Source: Saccoglossus kowalevskii (Eukaryota > Hemichordata > Enteropneusta > Harrimaniidae). From it: DNA of 11,723 nt. The stretch covers positions 39,997 through 51,719 of the forward strand of contig NW_003123417.1 in assembly GCF_000003605.2 (NCBI RefSeq). Direction: 5' to 3'. This document shows, one piece after another, positions 1-10,200 of the stretch. The notes beneath the pieces are model-generated. The model made no database searches. It was not told the origin of the DNA and saw only the letters and a list, made by a program, of their open reading frames with translations. Positions within the stretch are counted from its first letter, which is position 1. Each line of letters begins with the position of its first letter. The position numbers and the translations under genes are program-made.

Positions 1-1
1 T

Positions 2-88
2 CCGTTCAACGATATGGTTCTTCCTGACGGCACAAGCACTGAAGATGACATCGTGTTTGGCGACGCATGGGAATGCGAAAACATTTAA
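2..88 (+). CDS. 3' end of a vWD-domain protein gene (partial, last exon)
   Basis: Reading from base 2 gives 28 residues, beginning PFNDMVLPDGT and ending FGDAWECENI, followed by TAA at 86-88. The other two frames either stop early or show no family resemblance. The pattern NDMxxPxxx...FGxxW is the usual end of a von Willebrand factor type D domain. It aligns without gaps to residues 289-310 of the complete gene downstream, with 9 identities in 22 columns (N, D, M, P, T, D, F, G, W). The exon starts off the window, so the signal peptide, domain number and total size are unknown. Unlike the downstream gene, no intron separates the FGxxW motif from the final cysteine and the stop. I infer a secreted paralogue in the same orientation. 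The alternative, that this is the tail of an unrelated multi-domain vWD protein, cannot be excluded. Confidence 0.72.
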   Translation, partial: PFNDMVLPDGTSTEDDIVFGDAWECENI

Positions 89-810
89 TGATCATGGCAT
101 ATATACGACTACTGTTCACTCGTTTCGACATTCTTGGGGTATTTTAGTCAGTTTATTATGCCATACAATTGTAATATGATACTTATTTTGAAGGATTTAG
201 GATGCCACGTGCCTAATTTGCATATTTATGCAAACCAATCACGGACTAGATTCCAGGCACAAGCTTCCATTTATAAAATAAATCCATGTTTGTTGATATT
301 TGCAGATAATACTATGTTACTCATACATTATTTGTTACTCATATTTTCATATTTATCATTCTACCAACAGTTGTGGCTATAAAGAACAGCTGGATGACTT
401 GGGGGAATTAAAATGAACTCATATCCGATCCAATTATATACAGTTTAATGGATATTATTTTCTTGGTAATACGGTGTTTTTGTAGGCTGGTAAATGATTG
501 ACTTTTATCGATGGTCTAATATAAATATATTTGTGAGTTCTACTGTGTTCGCTTATATACTGTGTAATATTATATTTTTGCTTCACAATTGCATTCCCAT
601 TTTGTAGTATATATGTAGAGAGCTACGTGCAGTTTGGAAGACGTTTTTTTTAAAGGAATGTGGCGGTCTTGAACAAATATTCTGTTTGATTTGATTTGAT
701 TTGTTTGATTAGATCAACAGATTTTATTGTTTTTCATTGTAATCACAATAATCATTGTTCATTTCATGCTTCGGGTAGATTGTGGAATAAATTGTATTGC
801 AAATGAAAGC
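89..810 (+). other. Probable 3'UTR of the upstream vWD gene
   Basis: This AT-rich stretch follows the stop codon and has no convincing ORF. Two AATAAA signals occur, at 277-282 and 786-791. The second is followed about 30 bases later by a T/GT-rich stretch (818-842), as expected around a cleavage site, so I favour an end near 805-815. It includes a short TTTGA repeat at 685-703. The end is inferred; use of the earlier signal would give a UTR of only about 210 bases. Confidence 0.45.
786..791 (+). terminator. Poly(A) signal AATAAA (upstream gene)
   Basis: A canonical AATAAA hexamer about 700 bases after the stop of the upstream vWD gene, with T/GT-rich sequence downstream. It is the better supported of two AATAAA hexamers in this UTR; the other is at 277-282. 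Confidence 0.45.
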
Positions 811-815
811 AGACT

Positions 816-1186
816 CGTAATTTTTGTTGAGATTATTTGTGGGCATATTTAAATTTAGTAACACGCCAGCGAACTTGAATCAGCAATACGATTTATAATC
901 CGTTCATCAAATTATCTAGATAAGGCTCAATGCAGAGGAGTATATATTTTAGTTCACAGTGAATGAATGAATGAATGAACAAATCTAGACCAAACGTATT
1001 GCTCCTATCGACGTTTTGTGCAGCATTCGAACATTCTTTGAAACATTTTGACTAATTTCGAGACTTAGTCGCCGGTATTCCTTATAAATGTGATATTGTG
1101 TAGTTGTATTATATGAGATGAGTGCTCTACTTTTTGTCCGTAACTTAGCTACATGTATTCGTTGTGTTATTATATGAAGTTTTTTT
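816..1186. other. Intergenic, no gene seen
   Basis: AT-rich spacer after the upstream gene. The only structure I see is a short tetranucleotide run, (TGAA)5, at 960-979. No ORF, RNA gene or promoter could be supported. Confidence 0.5.
960..979 (+). repeat. (TGAA)5 microsatellite
   Basis: Five uninterrupted TGAA units. A short, ordinary simple-sequence repeat in the spacer. Confidence 0.85.
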
Positions 1187-1328
1187 AAGGAAAAGATGTA
1201 TAATAATAAGGTTATTACGAGGATACCGAAAAGTATGCACGAAGACAGTACAGCTGGAGAATCGACCGACGCGCAGCGATAATTTGCGGTATCCTCGTAA
1301 TAATCTTATTAGTATACATCTTTTCCTT
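1187..1328. repeat. Fold-back element with 42-bp inverted repeats
   Basis: Bases 1187-1228 and 1287-1328 are reverse complements with only two mismatches in 42. Both arms begin AAGGAAAAGATGTATA at the outer end and finish GAGGATACCG at the inner end. Pairing continues weakly for about ten more bases into the middle, leaving a loop of some 36-58 bases that is richer in G and C than the surroundings. No target-site duplication is obvious next to the arms. The near identity of the arms points to a recent origin or to gene conversion between them. It could be a miniature inverted-repeat transposable element, a fold-back remnant, or, if transcribed, a long hairpin RNA. Short ORFs across it on both strands are by-products of the repeat. 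Confidence 0.8.
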
Positions 1329-1680
1329 CCAAGGATGCACCATGGGAATGCCGAAATCCAAAATATTTAGAACAGAATCAGCGAACTTCTTTGTGTGGAG
1401 TCCAATCAAACTCTGGCCATGGTGGCAACCATGTTTGTTTTTATTATTAGAGGACACTTACGGGGGGAATCATTCGCATTTCCTAAAATACCGCAAAATT
1501 ACGGCACGCTGTAACTTATGGCGTTACGGTGACAGATGTATAATAATGTATGTTATGTTTAGTTTAATTCGATTACCATATAGTACTGCACTTAGTGCTA
1601 TTAGAAACGAGCAAATACAAAATAATATGGAAACCTGAAGATCAATCAAAGGTCAAAGATCGATATTTGGGTTTACTTTT
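1329..1680. other. Intergenic, no gene seen
   Basis: A 98-codon open frame runs through 1342-1638, but it starts beside the fold-back arm, shows no recognisable motif and has no splice or promoter context. I regard it as a chance ORF. Confidence 0.4.
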
Positions 1681-1682
1681 AC

Positions 1683-1885
1683 CAACGTTTCCCATAGGAT
1701 TCCTATAGAATCCCATTGGAGAAATTCCTGTAGGATTTCTATAATATTTTGACACATGTTTTCCTATATAGGATTCCTGTAGAACAAATTCCTATAGGAA
1801 TCCTCTAGGATTTTGTGTCAAAATATTAAAAGAATCCTATAGGAATTTGTCCTATAGGACTTTGTGTCAATTTTTTGTAGGAATA
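1683..1885. repeat. Cluster of CCTATAGG palindromes
   Basis: About eight perfect or degenerate copies of a short palindrome with core TCCTATAGGA lie in roughly 200 bases. The clearest is the 14-bp perfect palindrome ATTCCTATAGGAAT at 1788-1801; others are at 1835-1844 and 1850-1859. Within the cluster a 14-bp inverted repeat (AATATTTTGACACA at 1743-1756 and its complement at 1814-1827) flanks part of the array, and a shorter TTTGTGTCAA copy follows near 1861. This looks like a small palindromic satellite or the decayed interior of an inverted-repeat element. A related 14-bp palindrome recurs at 5447-5460. Confidence 0.65.
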
Positions 1886-3923
1886 AATGTATGAAAAGTA
1901 CAATTACAAAAATACTAGTATGCATATTGAGTTTTTGAAGAAGCATAGAACCCTCAATTCAAATTCATTGATCCCTAATATGAGAGAGAAAGACTTCATT
2001 TTGAGTCAGAAGGTTTAATTTGTGTTAAACAAATGTGAAATAAAATATTGCCAGTGCAGCCTTCAATATAAACATACAAATATACATTGACTTCGTATCT
2101 GTGAGATATGTCATTCATAGGATTTGGGCATTGGGCCTGTAATACAAAAATGAATTTGTTTCAAATGTTGCAGCATGCTGCAATGTTTGATTTTTTAAAT
2201 TAAAATATCCTAAAAAAGATAAAAATAACTATCATTTATAATAAACTGTATATGCACTATTAGATGCGAATTCCCATTAGAAGTGCATAAAAACACAAAA
2301 TCGCATTGGCTGTATACTAAATCTTTGAAATATTACTTATTTTTGCCAAAGAAAAAGAATCTATATTTTATATAAGCACATTCATTACTAATAGAGCAAA
2401 TATGCTAAAATTGTATAATTTCTATATAACAGTAAAATTACATTTAAATAGCAATCGTACAGATTTGAAGGTACATGTGTGTAATGTTTTTTAAATACTA
2501 CATGAATTTCATTGATTTTATTAAATGCATTCCTTTGAAGTTAGAGAAATCAAAATTGGTTCAATAGGATAAATATTAGGCTATAATGAACGTTATTGCC
2601 GTTATGAGTGAATTTCCCCAAGAAAAAGCCATGATTGACCGGGAGTCACTGACCACAGCAGTGGCTGACTATTTAGCAAAATTATATACACAAAGCGAAA
2701 AAAGAACAGTAATCTTGGTATATTTATAATTGTAAATGGTTATGTACACCCCCATCATTATCGTAATTGTCTTTAAACTTGAAGGAGAAATGATATATTC
2801 TCGAGGTCAACAGTCAGCTTGTTAATTAATTAATTCAGTGTTACTTATCCTTAGGTACACAGTCACAGTACCTTGTGTGTTTGTGTTTTCTGAAGTTAAA
2901 AACACCAAGATATACCATAATATTAATGTTACTCACATGTTTTCAACAGGTTTATGGTCTTCTTGGTCCAAAAATTAGGTAGAATGACATCTGTTTCCAA
3001 TATTATAAGGTCAAAGTGACAGAATGGTCTACACTTCCTGGCAAAAAAAATAAGTGACCTGTAGTGCATGATGGGTAAATCACTCAGAAAGAGGCTGCTG
3101 AAAGTTCACCAACTGTGGTAACAGGAAGTTCAGGCTTTGTGTTCAGTGACGTATCTCCCAATAATTTAATAATAGTTTGATAAATTATTAAGTTGCTATG
3201 TTTTATTAAGTATTTTTTTCCCTCTAATCTGCCAATTACGAATTAAAATAGAGCTGATTTCAAGAATAACAAAATTGTAAATTGTATTGTAAATTGTTCT
3301 AAAATTAAACAAATCCTAATACAATTCCACAAACTAAAGTATGTATACAAAAACTGAATATGTATTATTAATTTTTCAAATCACATTTTATGAACCTTTA
3401 ACAATTCAGTAAAAGCTGTAGATTTTTTTTATGTGATAAACATAAACATTTTGAAAGTTGAAAAGAAAGTTGAACTAAACATGATTATTAAAAGATTTTT
3501 ACAAATGATTTTTCATCATTTTTCACCTACTTGTTGATATATTTTTTTCAAAATGAGTTGACAAATCTTTCAAAAGTCTATAGAAATAATGTATGCCAAT
3601 CCGATTTTTTAAATCATTTTTTTTAAAGTAGGAAACTTAATTTTAGTTATTTGAATATGCAACATTGATGAAAACAACTATTTTTCAAATCATATTACAA
3701 AATCATATTATCAATATTCGTTAGATAAGAACACTAATACACATGTGCATTGATGTATGCACTAACAAATCCAATATGCGTATAACAATTTCATTGTTTC
3801 GTCAAACGAATACTCATACATGTTCTCATCCACATTGCACCTATAGTTTTCAGTTAAAAAATACAATATAAAATGTATGTAAGGAAAATAACATATACAA
3901 TAAACAAGTCACTGAAATGACAC
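1886..3923. other. Intergenic, AT-rich, no gene seen
   Basis: About 2 kb of very AT-rich DNA with many stops in every frame. I see only short low-complexity items, such as the TTAA run at 2822-2835 and repeated AAATTGTA/AATTGTATTG words at 3278-3300. No exon, RNA gene or regulatory site can be supported. Confidence 0.5.
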
Positions 3924-4529
3924 AGTCCCCGTTAATTTTTTGAAAGTTCTCTTTGTGCTCGTCATATTAAAGCGAAGGGGTTGTCGCGAGCGTGTCCTTG
4001 AAACTTGAGTCCCAAGTGGCGTATACAACAGGATTGTTTATTTACATCAAATTTGAACACGTTGCGTGACGACGTCCCCTCCGGTTTAAGACATGGCAAA
4101 GAAAAACATAGATCACAAGTGAAAGTAATTATTGCATTTGCTAAACTTGTTTAAAGTATGTTTGAGAAAATGCAAGTCTGAGGATGGGAATGAGGCACTA
4201 AGATTACATTACCATACATCTCATGAATATGAATGCTTGTTGCCATGGTGCCCTACAATAAATCTTTACATGGGGCTTACAAGATTAACATATGTGTTAC
4301 GTAATGACCGAATTTGAGATTCTGGGATAGGAAATGCAGCAATTGCAACTCTTTGTAATTGTATTGTTAGTTCTGGACTAAAGTGGCTAATAGACCTTTT
4401 CTACAATTCAAGCGCCCTCTTGTGTTGAATAATATGGTGAAGGCAGTGTCCTCAAATTTGCAGTTTTAATAAATAACAGTTCAAAATAATGCATTGAATT
4501 AGAGTAAGCTAGGCATAGGCCCGATTCAA

Positions 4530-5160
4530 AAATGTCTAAGTATGTCCAAGGTATCACATTTTAAACAAAAAAAGATGGCCGCCAGTCGGTCATATTCGAT
4601 CAAATTGAATTGACATGTACATGTATCCATTTATGACATACTAAATATCAATGAAAATGATACGTGGGTGACAGAGATATAATAATATGGCCAAAAATAA
4701 AAACAGCCGTTATTTGGTCATCTTTGATCTGATTATGAAACAAACTGACATGTATGATGTATGTGCCAATTACGAATAAAAATGGTACATACATCTTGGA
4801 AATATAGTAGTAAGGACAAAAAGTCAGATGGCTGTCAATCGCCCATCCTTGATCAAATTGTCATGGACATGTATCCTAGCATGTATAAATTATGTGCCAA
4901 ATTGAATGAAAACTGACAAAGCATGTCTAAGATACCACATTTAAAAAACGAACAAGATGCCTGCCAGTCGGCAATCTTTGATCCAATTGCGAAAGAAATT
5001 ATCATGGACATGTATCCTAACATGTATAATCTATGTACCAAATTTAAATGCAAACTGACAAAGCATATCCAAAATACGACATTTTCAAAAAACAAGAAGG
5101 CTGCCAATGCATGTGCATATGTCCCACATAAAGTACTAGGCACATGCAAAAAATAAACGG
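4530..5160 (+). repeat. Core tandem repeats, about five units of 120-140 bp
   Basis: The recurring anchor is a segment like AAGATGGCCGCCAGTCGG followed by a TTTGATC-AATTG word. It starts near 4572, 4704, 4826, 4954 and 5094, giving spacings of about 132, 122, 128 and 140. Units 3 and 4 are the most alike, sharing ATGGACATGTATCCTA, CATGTATAA and AAACTGACAAAGCAT words. Unit 2 is the most diverged and unit 5 is cut short. The anchor is itself partly self-complementary (GATGGC...GCCATC-like). Open frames on both strands here (4853-5212 minus, 4923-5156 plus) come from the repeat and are not genes. Confidence 0.75.
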
Positions 5161-5192
5161 AATCATTCCAAAGGATTCTGAAATATGACTCC

Positions 5193-5217
5193 AGACGGAC
5201 GCACGGACGCACGGACG
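5193..5217 (+). repeat. ACGG/ACGC microsatellite of the element
   Basis: A short run of GACGGACGC and ACGGACGC units just inside the right end of the 3924-5265 element. Such tetranucleotide-like runs next to core repeats are a feature of pearl-type elements as I recall them. Confidence 0.75.
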
Positions 5218-5265
5218 AAGACCGAATATAAGTCTCCGTTTTCGAACTTCGTTTGAACGGGGACT

Positions 5266-7070
5266 AAAATATTGAAAAAAAACATGCTGTACATTACAAA
5301 TGATCGTAATGAGATTGACAAAAGTTTATTCAATATAAACAAATTGACATCTTATGTAAGTATGTAATATCTTATGAACATTTTTGTAAGGGGGTGATAT
5401 GAATCTAGGTAACCTACTCTACATATGAAAATATGTAGAAATATACAGTCCTATAGGACTTATGATCTCACACCAGTCACTGAATATTTGCTTGTATGAT
5501 GAATTTTAATTGCGGTCAAAATGGAATTTTTTAAAATTACACCTCGTCAAATATGAATACATTCAATTACAACGGCCACCTCTCATATCCCAGCAACATA
5601 GATAGCAACATAGATTTATGCTTTCCTCAATAAAATGAAAGAATGGATAATAATGTTTTGTCATAAGATTCTCTAATGAAAACAATATTACTACATAAGC
5701 ATATTTGGGTAGCCCACTTATTATTTGCACATTCGCCTAGAAGAATGGCGTACATACAACAGATATTGCAGTAATGATATGTGTGATTTTGTTTGCACAG
5801 TGTTAATACATAAACACTAAAACAAATTACATATATCAAAATGAACATATATCTTATGTTAAATCGATCAGAGATCTGGTCCATCAAATTAGAGAGATTA
5901 TTAGTACAGTCTATGTGGGTAATATTATATTATTATTATAACAGATTTGACCTCATATTATCACAGGATAGCGTAATTAAATATGTGCATGTAAAAGTTA
6001 TTAAAGTCTCAAATCCGAAATTTGATTAATCATGAGCACTCTAGCTACTTAGTTTGTCTGTACTTTACGTGTACTCGATATAACAGCGTGTCACATTGTG
6101 TTAGTAATCCCCTAAATATTGACAGGTTAGTAAGTTGCAATAATATAACCACAGTGTATACGTATACATGACAAGGTTAAAATTGAACTTTTAATACATT
6201 AAACTCAATTCATGAACTTGCTGTGTACGTGTACGTGTATGTCTTCTATTCTTATGCAATTATACAATTTCATAATTATATTGGAATTTGGGACTGTCTT
6301 TGCATTCCGACGGTATTCAGTTAAATCTTGCATCTGGATGTTTACGCACGCTTGCGTCGGTTTATATTCATGTACAGTTATATGCTTTACGTAACAGTTC
6401 AACTTAGTCAGTTTAACACATTATTCACCGGGTTCAGCTAAGCGGAGAACAGCTGCTGTGTCGCTGAATAGTATTTTGGAAGACAAAAGCTACAATCATA
6501 TTTTCTTATATTATACAAAAAGTATACCGCAAGAGATATAGTATACCGAACACTCATGGGTCAGTAGAAAGAGAAACGTAAGTTATATAAACCCCATATT
6601 AATTAACGTATTTAAGTGCGTGAATCAATTGACAGATATTAGATGGTAGGTGTCTGTGTTTTTTAACAATATGCAAAAAAAGACAGAGGATATACTGGTT
6701 CTATACTATCTAGGTATCTTTATGACTAACTGGACTCTCATGAAGTCCACACTGGATAGTGGAAACTGAAGGTGATCTTGCTCAATAATGCGTGATCCTA
6801 ATTATGTATAATATCTAAAATTCACACATATACTGTAAAGAAAAACGTCAGTATACAAACCTGGCTCTCAACTAATTTATACTAAGCTTATTTTAAAATA
6901 TATACACACTATTGGCAATATATTTTTCAAAACAACAGCTTGACTATACGAGGCATTATAATCACAATTTTCATTAAAAAAATTGTAATGAAATTGCGAA
7001 TTAATATTTGCAATTGAAAATAACATTATTAATTTCGTATTTCATCTACAAAAAAGGATCAAACTCTGAA
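5266..7070. other. Intergenic, AT-rich, no gene seen
   Basis: About 1.8 kb between the mobile element and the promoter of the complete gene. It holds two palindromes at 5419-5460, a 14-bp perfect palindrome TGTATACGTATACA at 6155-6168, and a direct pair of AGTATACCG words near 6520 and 6540. Open frames at 5627-5887 (minus), 5841-6029 and 6212-6394 lack motifs or splice context and look like chance. Confidence 0.45.
5419..5460. repeat. Two adjacent small palindromes
   Basis: CTACATAT-gaaa-ATATGTAG at 5419-5438 is a perfect 8-bp stem with a four-base loop. Nine bases later AGTCCTATAGGACT at 5447-5460 is a perfect 14-bp palindrome with the same CCTATAGG core as the cluster at 1683-1885. They may be remnants of the same repeat family. 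Confidence 0.6.
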
Positions 7071-7076
7071 CGTTAA

Positions 7077-7083
7077 TATAAAG
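7077..7083 (+). promoter_or_regulatory. TATA box of the complete vWD gene
   Basis: TATAAAG lies 49 bases upstream of the start codon at 7126. If transcription starts about 30 bases downstream of it, the leader would be only some 20 bases long. This placement is inferred; no transcript evidence is available here. Confidence 0.5.
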
Positions 7084-7125
7084 AAGGTTGTCAGATACAC
7101 CATACTACCAATTCTTGTAGTAACT

Positions 7126-7212
7126 ATGGTGAGTTTCACATTCGTGTTATTAATGGTGACTGTCGCTGCTGTGACAGTTAATGGAAATGCCATAGTCAGA
7201 AGCCACAGAGAG
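7126..7212 (+). CDS. Exon 1: signal peptide
   Basis: ATG in good context (ACTATGG) opens 29 codons. The first 20 residues have the n-h-c layout of a eukaryotic signal peptide, followed by NAIVRSHRE. The donor is GAG|GTATTG, phase 0. It is the first ATG after the TATA box that gives a secretion signal, which is why I chose this start. Confidence 0.78.
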
Positions 7213-10200
7213 GTATTGTTGTCTTTTTATTTCTAATTTATAAAACGTCTTTTTAAATATAAGAAACGACTAAGCCATTGTACATAGTTCGCGTTATTTC
7301 GTCGGTGTTCGATTGGGTCTGTATATATGTGCAATATATGTACATTGCACATGTAATTTAGTATGAAGATAGAATATTAGGTTTATGTGACATTATGATT
7401 TGTTGTTGGTTAGTCAGTGTTAGTCTGTTCGATTTTACCAAATCGCACGTTCGTTTTTATAGAATACGTATTTTTCAAAGTATTATTATTATTGCTACAT
7501 GACACACATTCAACAATAAAAGCAAGATTAGAATAGTATTTCACACACATAACAGTTCCTTGTATCACTTGTTTCGGTACGTAAAAACGTTCAACGAGAA
7601 TGTACATCCCCGAAGTTGCCACAATAGACCATTTTACTGTTATTAGAACAACCCCCTTTATTGATAACAACCAGTTATGTTCACTCACTTATTTTATTTT
7701 CGACCACGATAAAATGAAAATATCGATAAGGCCAATCCAATATATTTACTTGCAGAGTTGCCGATGGCACAACTGTCCGTTTCGAATCTCAATTCGATAG
7801 TTTTGTTGTTATTATAGTCATTGTTTTGTGTTGTTTAAACACAGCCATTGTTTGAAAATATTGACAATTAAAATTATTATTTCTCTCATTCTCAAAGGTT
7901 AAAGAAAAACGTTCCCCTAGCGTCAGCTGGGTGGATCTCTATCGGCTAATGACTGGAAATTGGCCGGACGGTAAGTTTTACAATCGCCAGACTGTTACTT
8001 ATATTTTGAAAATCAGCTATTCACTGTATGTATACTTATAATTTATGTATTAGTTTGAGGAGTAGTGGTTCTGGTCAACTGTAATGGTTCTGACCATGGT
8101 GACATATGTCTAGCTTTACTCATCACTGAAAGCATGGTTTGAATTTGGCCAATTATTCGGGAAGGTAGAAATACACATGAAGTTAATCAGGTGAATGTTC
8201 AGAGGTTATTGCCATGTTTTTGTTGGTGCGATAATTGTTGTGTGGGCTACATCACTATATTTAGAAAGGTTCCGGCTAAACTTTATTTTGTTGAAAACAC
8301 TCATCAAAATCTAATATTTTGTTAAGGTAATACGTGCGCAATCTGTAAATACAAACACAACAGGTTTTCTAAAGGAGTCAAAGGTCTTAAATATATATTT
8401 GTCTGCTTATAAGCTAGGTATAAACGACTGTCTCTATATGCATTGAATTTATATATAGACAAATATATTTCCATCAATGCAATGTTCTTCAGTATGTATG
8501 CTATCAAAGGCAGTTTCAATTATCATATGTTCATATTTTTCTTATATTGGCTGAACTGAGATTCATATTTGTGAGCAATGCATTCCATCCCAGAGTTGGT
8601 GTATTAGTGAACAAAATATACTGGCATATATGCCGGGATCTTGAAAAAAAAAAGATAAATAAGATGACATCTGGAATAGAATGATCGATATATATTCCTG
8701 AAAGTAAAAGATTCAGCAAGTGTTTATTCACTGCTACTGCGATTGATTCATCTATTATGTTTTGGGCAACACCCTAGACTGGCTCTGGTGTTTTCAATTA
8801 CAGCTAACAGCTGGGCGATATGATGTAATCGTCCATAGTCACTATACTGAATGGAAATATCCATTACAACACTTTTTTTCATAAATTAGATATTGAATTG
8901 TTGTTTTTCTCAAGGACTAAATGTCTCCAGCTAGGCTCGACATAGATGTAACTCACCTTAAACTCCCCTATCACAAGATGAGAATTTGTATGGTACGAGA
9001 ATTTGATTTTGTTACAAATTCTTGCCAGATGGACGTAACAGTAAATACCACAACACGTTTACCCGCCGAATTGCAGCTGTTTCAATGACTTTTAGGCAGG
9101 CTCTGGATTGTTATCCTTTATTATCCTTTTCATAAACTCCAGGTATATACCTACGGCAACGGGTATGTCTTAATCTCCTCTCTAAAAATATTGGTACAGT
9201 CCACATCTGTGACCACAGTAAAATCTATATATAAAACAGCCTTTACTCTTTTGCGTTTGTTTTTTTCATTTATTTAACAAAATCGTCAGGCGTAACCAAA
9301 ACGTCGGGTGTGATATTAAAATCGTCTGGCGCGTCCCAAATAGTTATGCTAATTACATACACAATCGTGCTTGATACCCAAATCTGGTAGCGTCTAGTAA
9401 TAATTAACCTAAAATGATGAGTAAACCTGGCCACAAACACTAGGGCGCAGCCGGGCTCACGTATCATGGCGTAATACAAACTAATTAGTTACGTATTTTA
9501 TTTTGTATTTATCCAACATGTCCTATATAAATTGTTAAGATGTATGGATTGTCGAGATATATACTACCACGTGCACCAGCTTTACGGCAGAATTCATCGA
9601 TCGATTTCAGTTACTTTACCGGGGGAACCCTGAGAGTGACTGGTTTTGCTGATGGCCAAACTCCTCCGGAAATTACCAAAAAACACGAGTCTGAGCCTGG
9701 GCTCTTTGAAGTCCAGTACGGTGGTTTTAAAGATTGTGATATTGTAAAGCTAGAAGGAGTACTCGTCAGTGCTGACAACGTCAAGGAAACTGCCATCTCC
9801 TTCAGTACAAATCTTGGTATGTTTATTTAATATTTAATTAATTTAGTTTATTTTTTGCATAAATGACGAAGCACCGTTTAACATTATAATCATAAGTCTA
9901 TCATAATGTAAAGTCGCGCCTTCTATTTCTGTCACAGAATGTCCTTGCCTAGAAGGCACTGGTCAAGGCGATCCACACTACAGAACGCTGGACGGAGTGA
10001 AACTGACATACCAGGGGGAGCATTGCAGTTACGTCGTCAGTAAAGACTGTCAAAACAAGACGGCATCATTTGAAATCATCGCAGTTCACGGTTCTTCGTT
10101 ACACGACGGTCAAGTCCGTCGTATAATCGGCACGGTCGTCAAAGCTGGCAAGCACATTATCATGGCGGGAAAGGGTTTAACAACGGTAAACTTTAGTAAT

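Larger units (their letters stand above)
3924..5265 (+). mobile_element. Non-autonomous element with core tandem repeats, microsatellite and terminal hairpin (pearl/HINE-like)
   Basis: The element is bounded by a 10-bp perfect terminal inverted repeat, AGTCCCCGTT at 3924-3933 and AACGGGGACT at 5256-5265. Inside, in order, are a left region with more G and C than the flanks (about 3934-4120), an AT-rich middle, about five diverged core repeats of 120-140 bp (about 4530-5160), a GACGGACGCACGG-type microsatellite (5193-5217), and a right end that folds: AGTCTCCGTT at 5231-5240 pairs with the right terminal repeat with one G-T pair, leaving a 15-base loop. No transposase or helicase reading frame is present, so it is non-autonomous. 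This order of parts (core repeats, ACGG-like microsatellite, short terminal repeats, 3' hairpin) is what I recall for the bivalve pearl elements and for Helentron-derived short elements. That family assignment is inference. No clear target-site duplication is seen. Confidence 0.65.

Noticed and set aside
1342-1638. 98-codon open frame on the + strand
   Set aside because: No recognisable motif, begins next to the fold-back arm, and the composition matches the spacer. Stop-free runs of this size are expected by chance in 11.7 kb read in six frames.
3002-3025. AGGTCA-A-AGTGACA resembling a nuclear-receptor DR1 site
   Set aside because: A single copy about 4 kb from the nearest promoter; such words arise by chance in a window of this size.
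4530-5160. Regular repeats read as a CRISPR-like array
   Set aside because: Units of 120-140 bp are diverged along their length with no constant repeat and unique spacers, and the context is eukaryotic with introns.
4853-5212. Open frames on both strands (119 codons minus, 77 codons plus at 4923-5156)
   Set aside because: They lie wholly within the core repeats of the mobile element; the internal sequence similarity of the translation only reflects the DNA repeat.
7740-7800. tRNA-like B box (GTTTCGAATC near 7778)
   Set aside because: No matching acceptor, D or anticodon stems could be built around it.
9028-9100. Possible extra exon after CTTGCCAG in intron 2, open in the phase left by exon 2
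   Set aside because: No usable donor with correct phase follows before the frame stops, except one that would give a 12-base micro-exon with no support.
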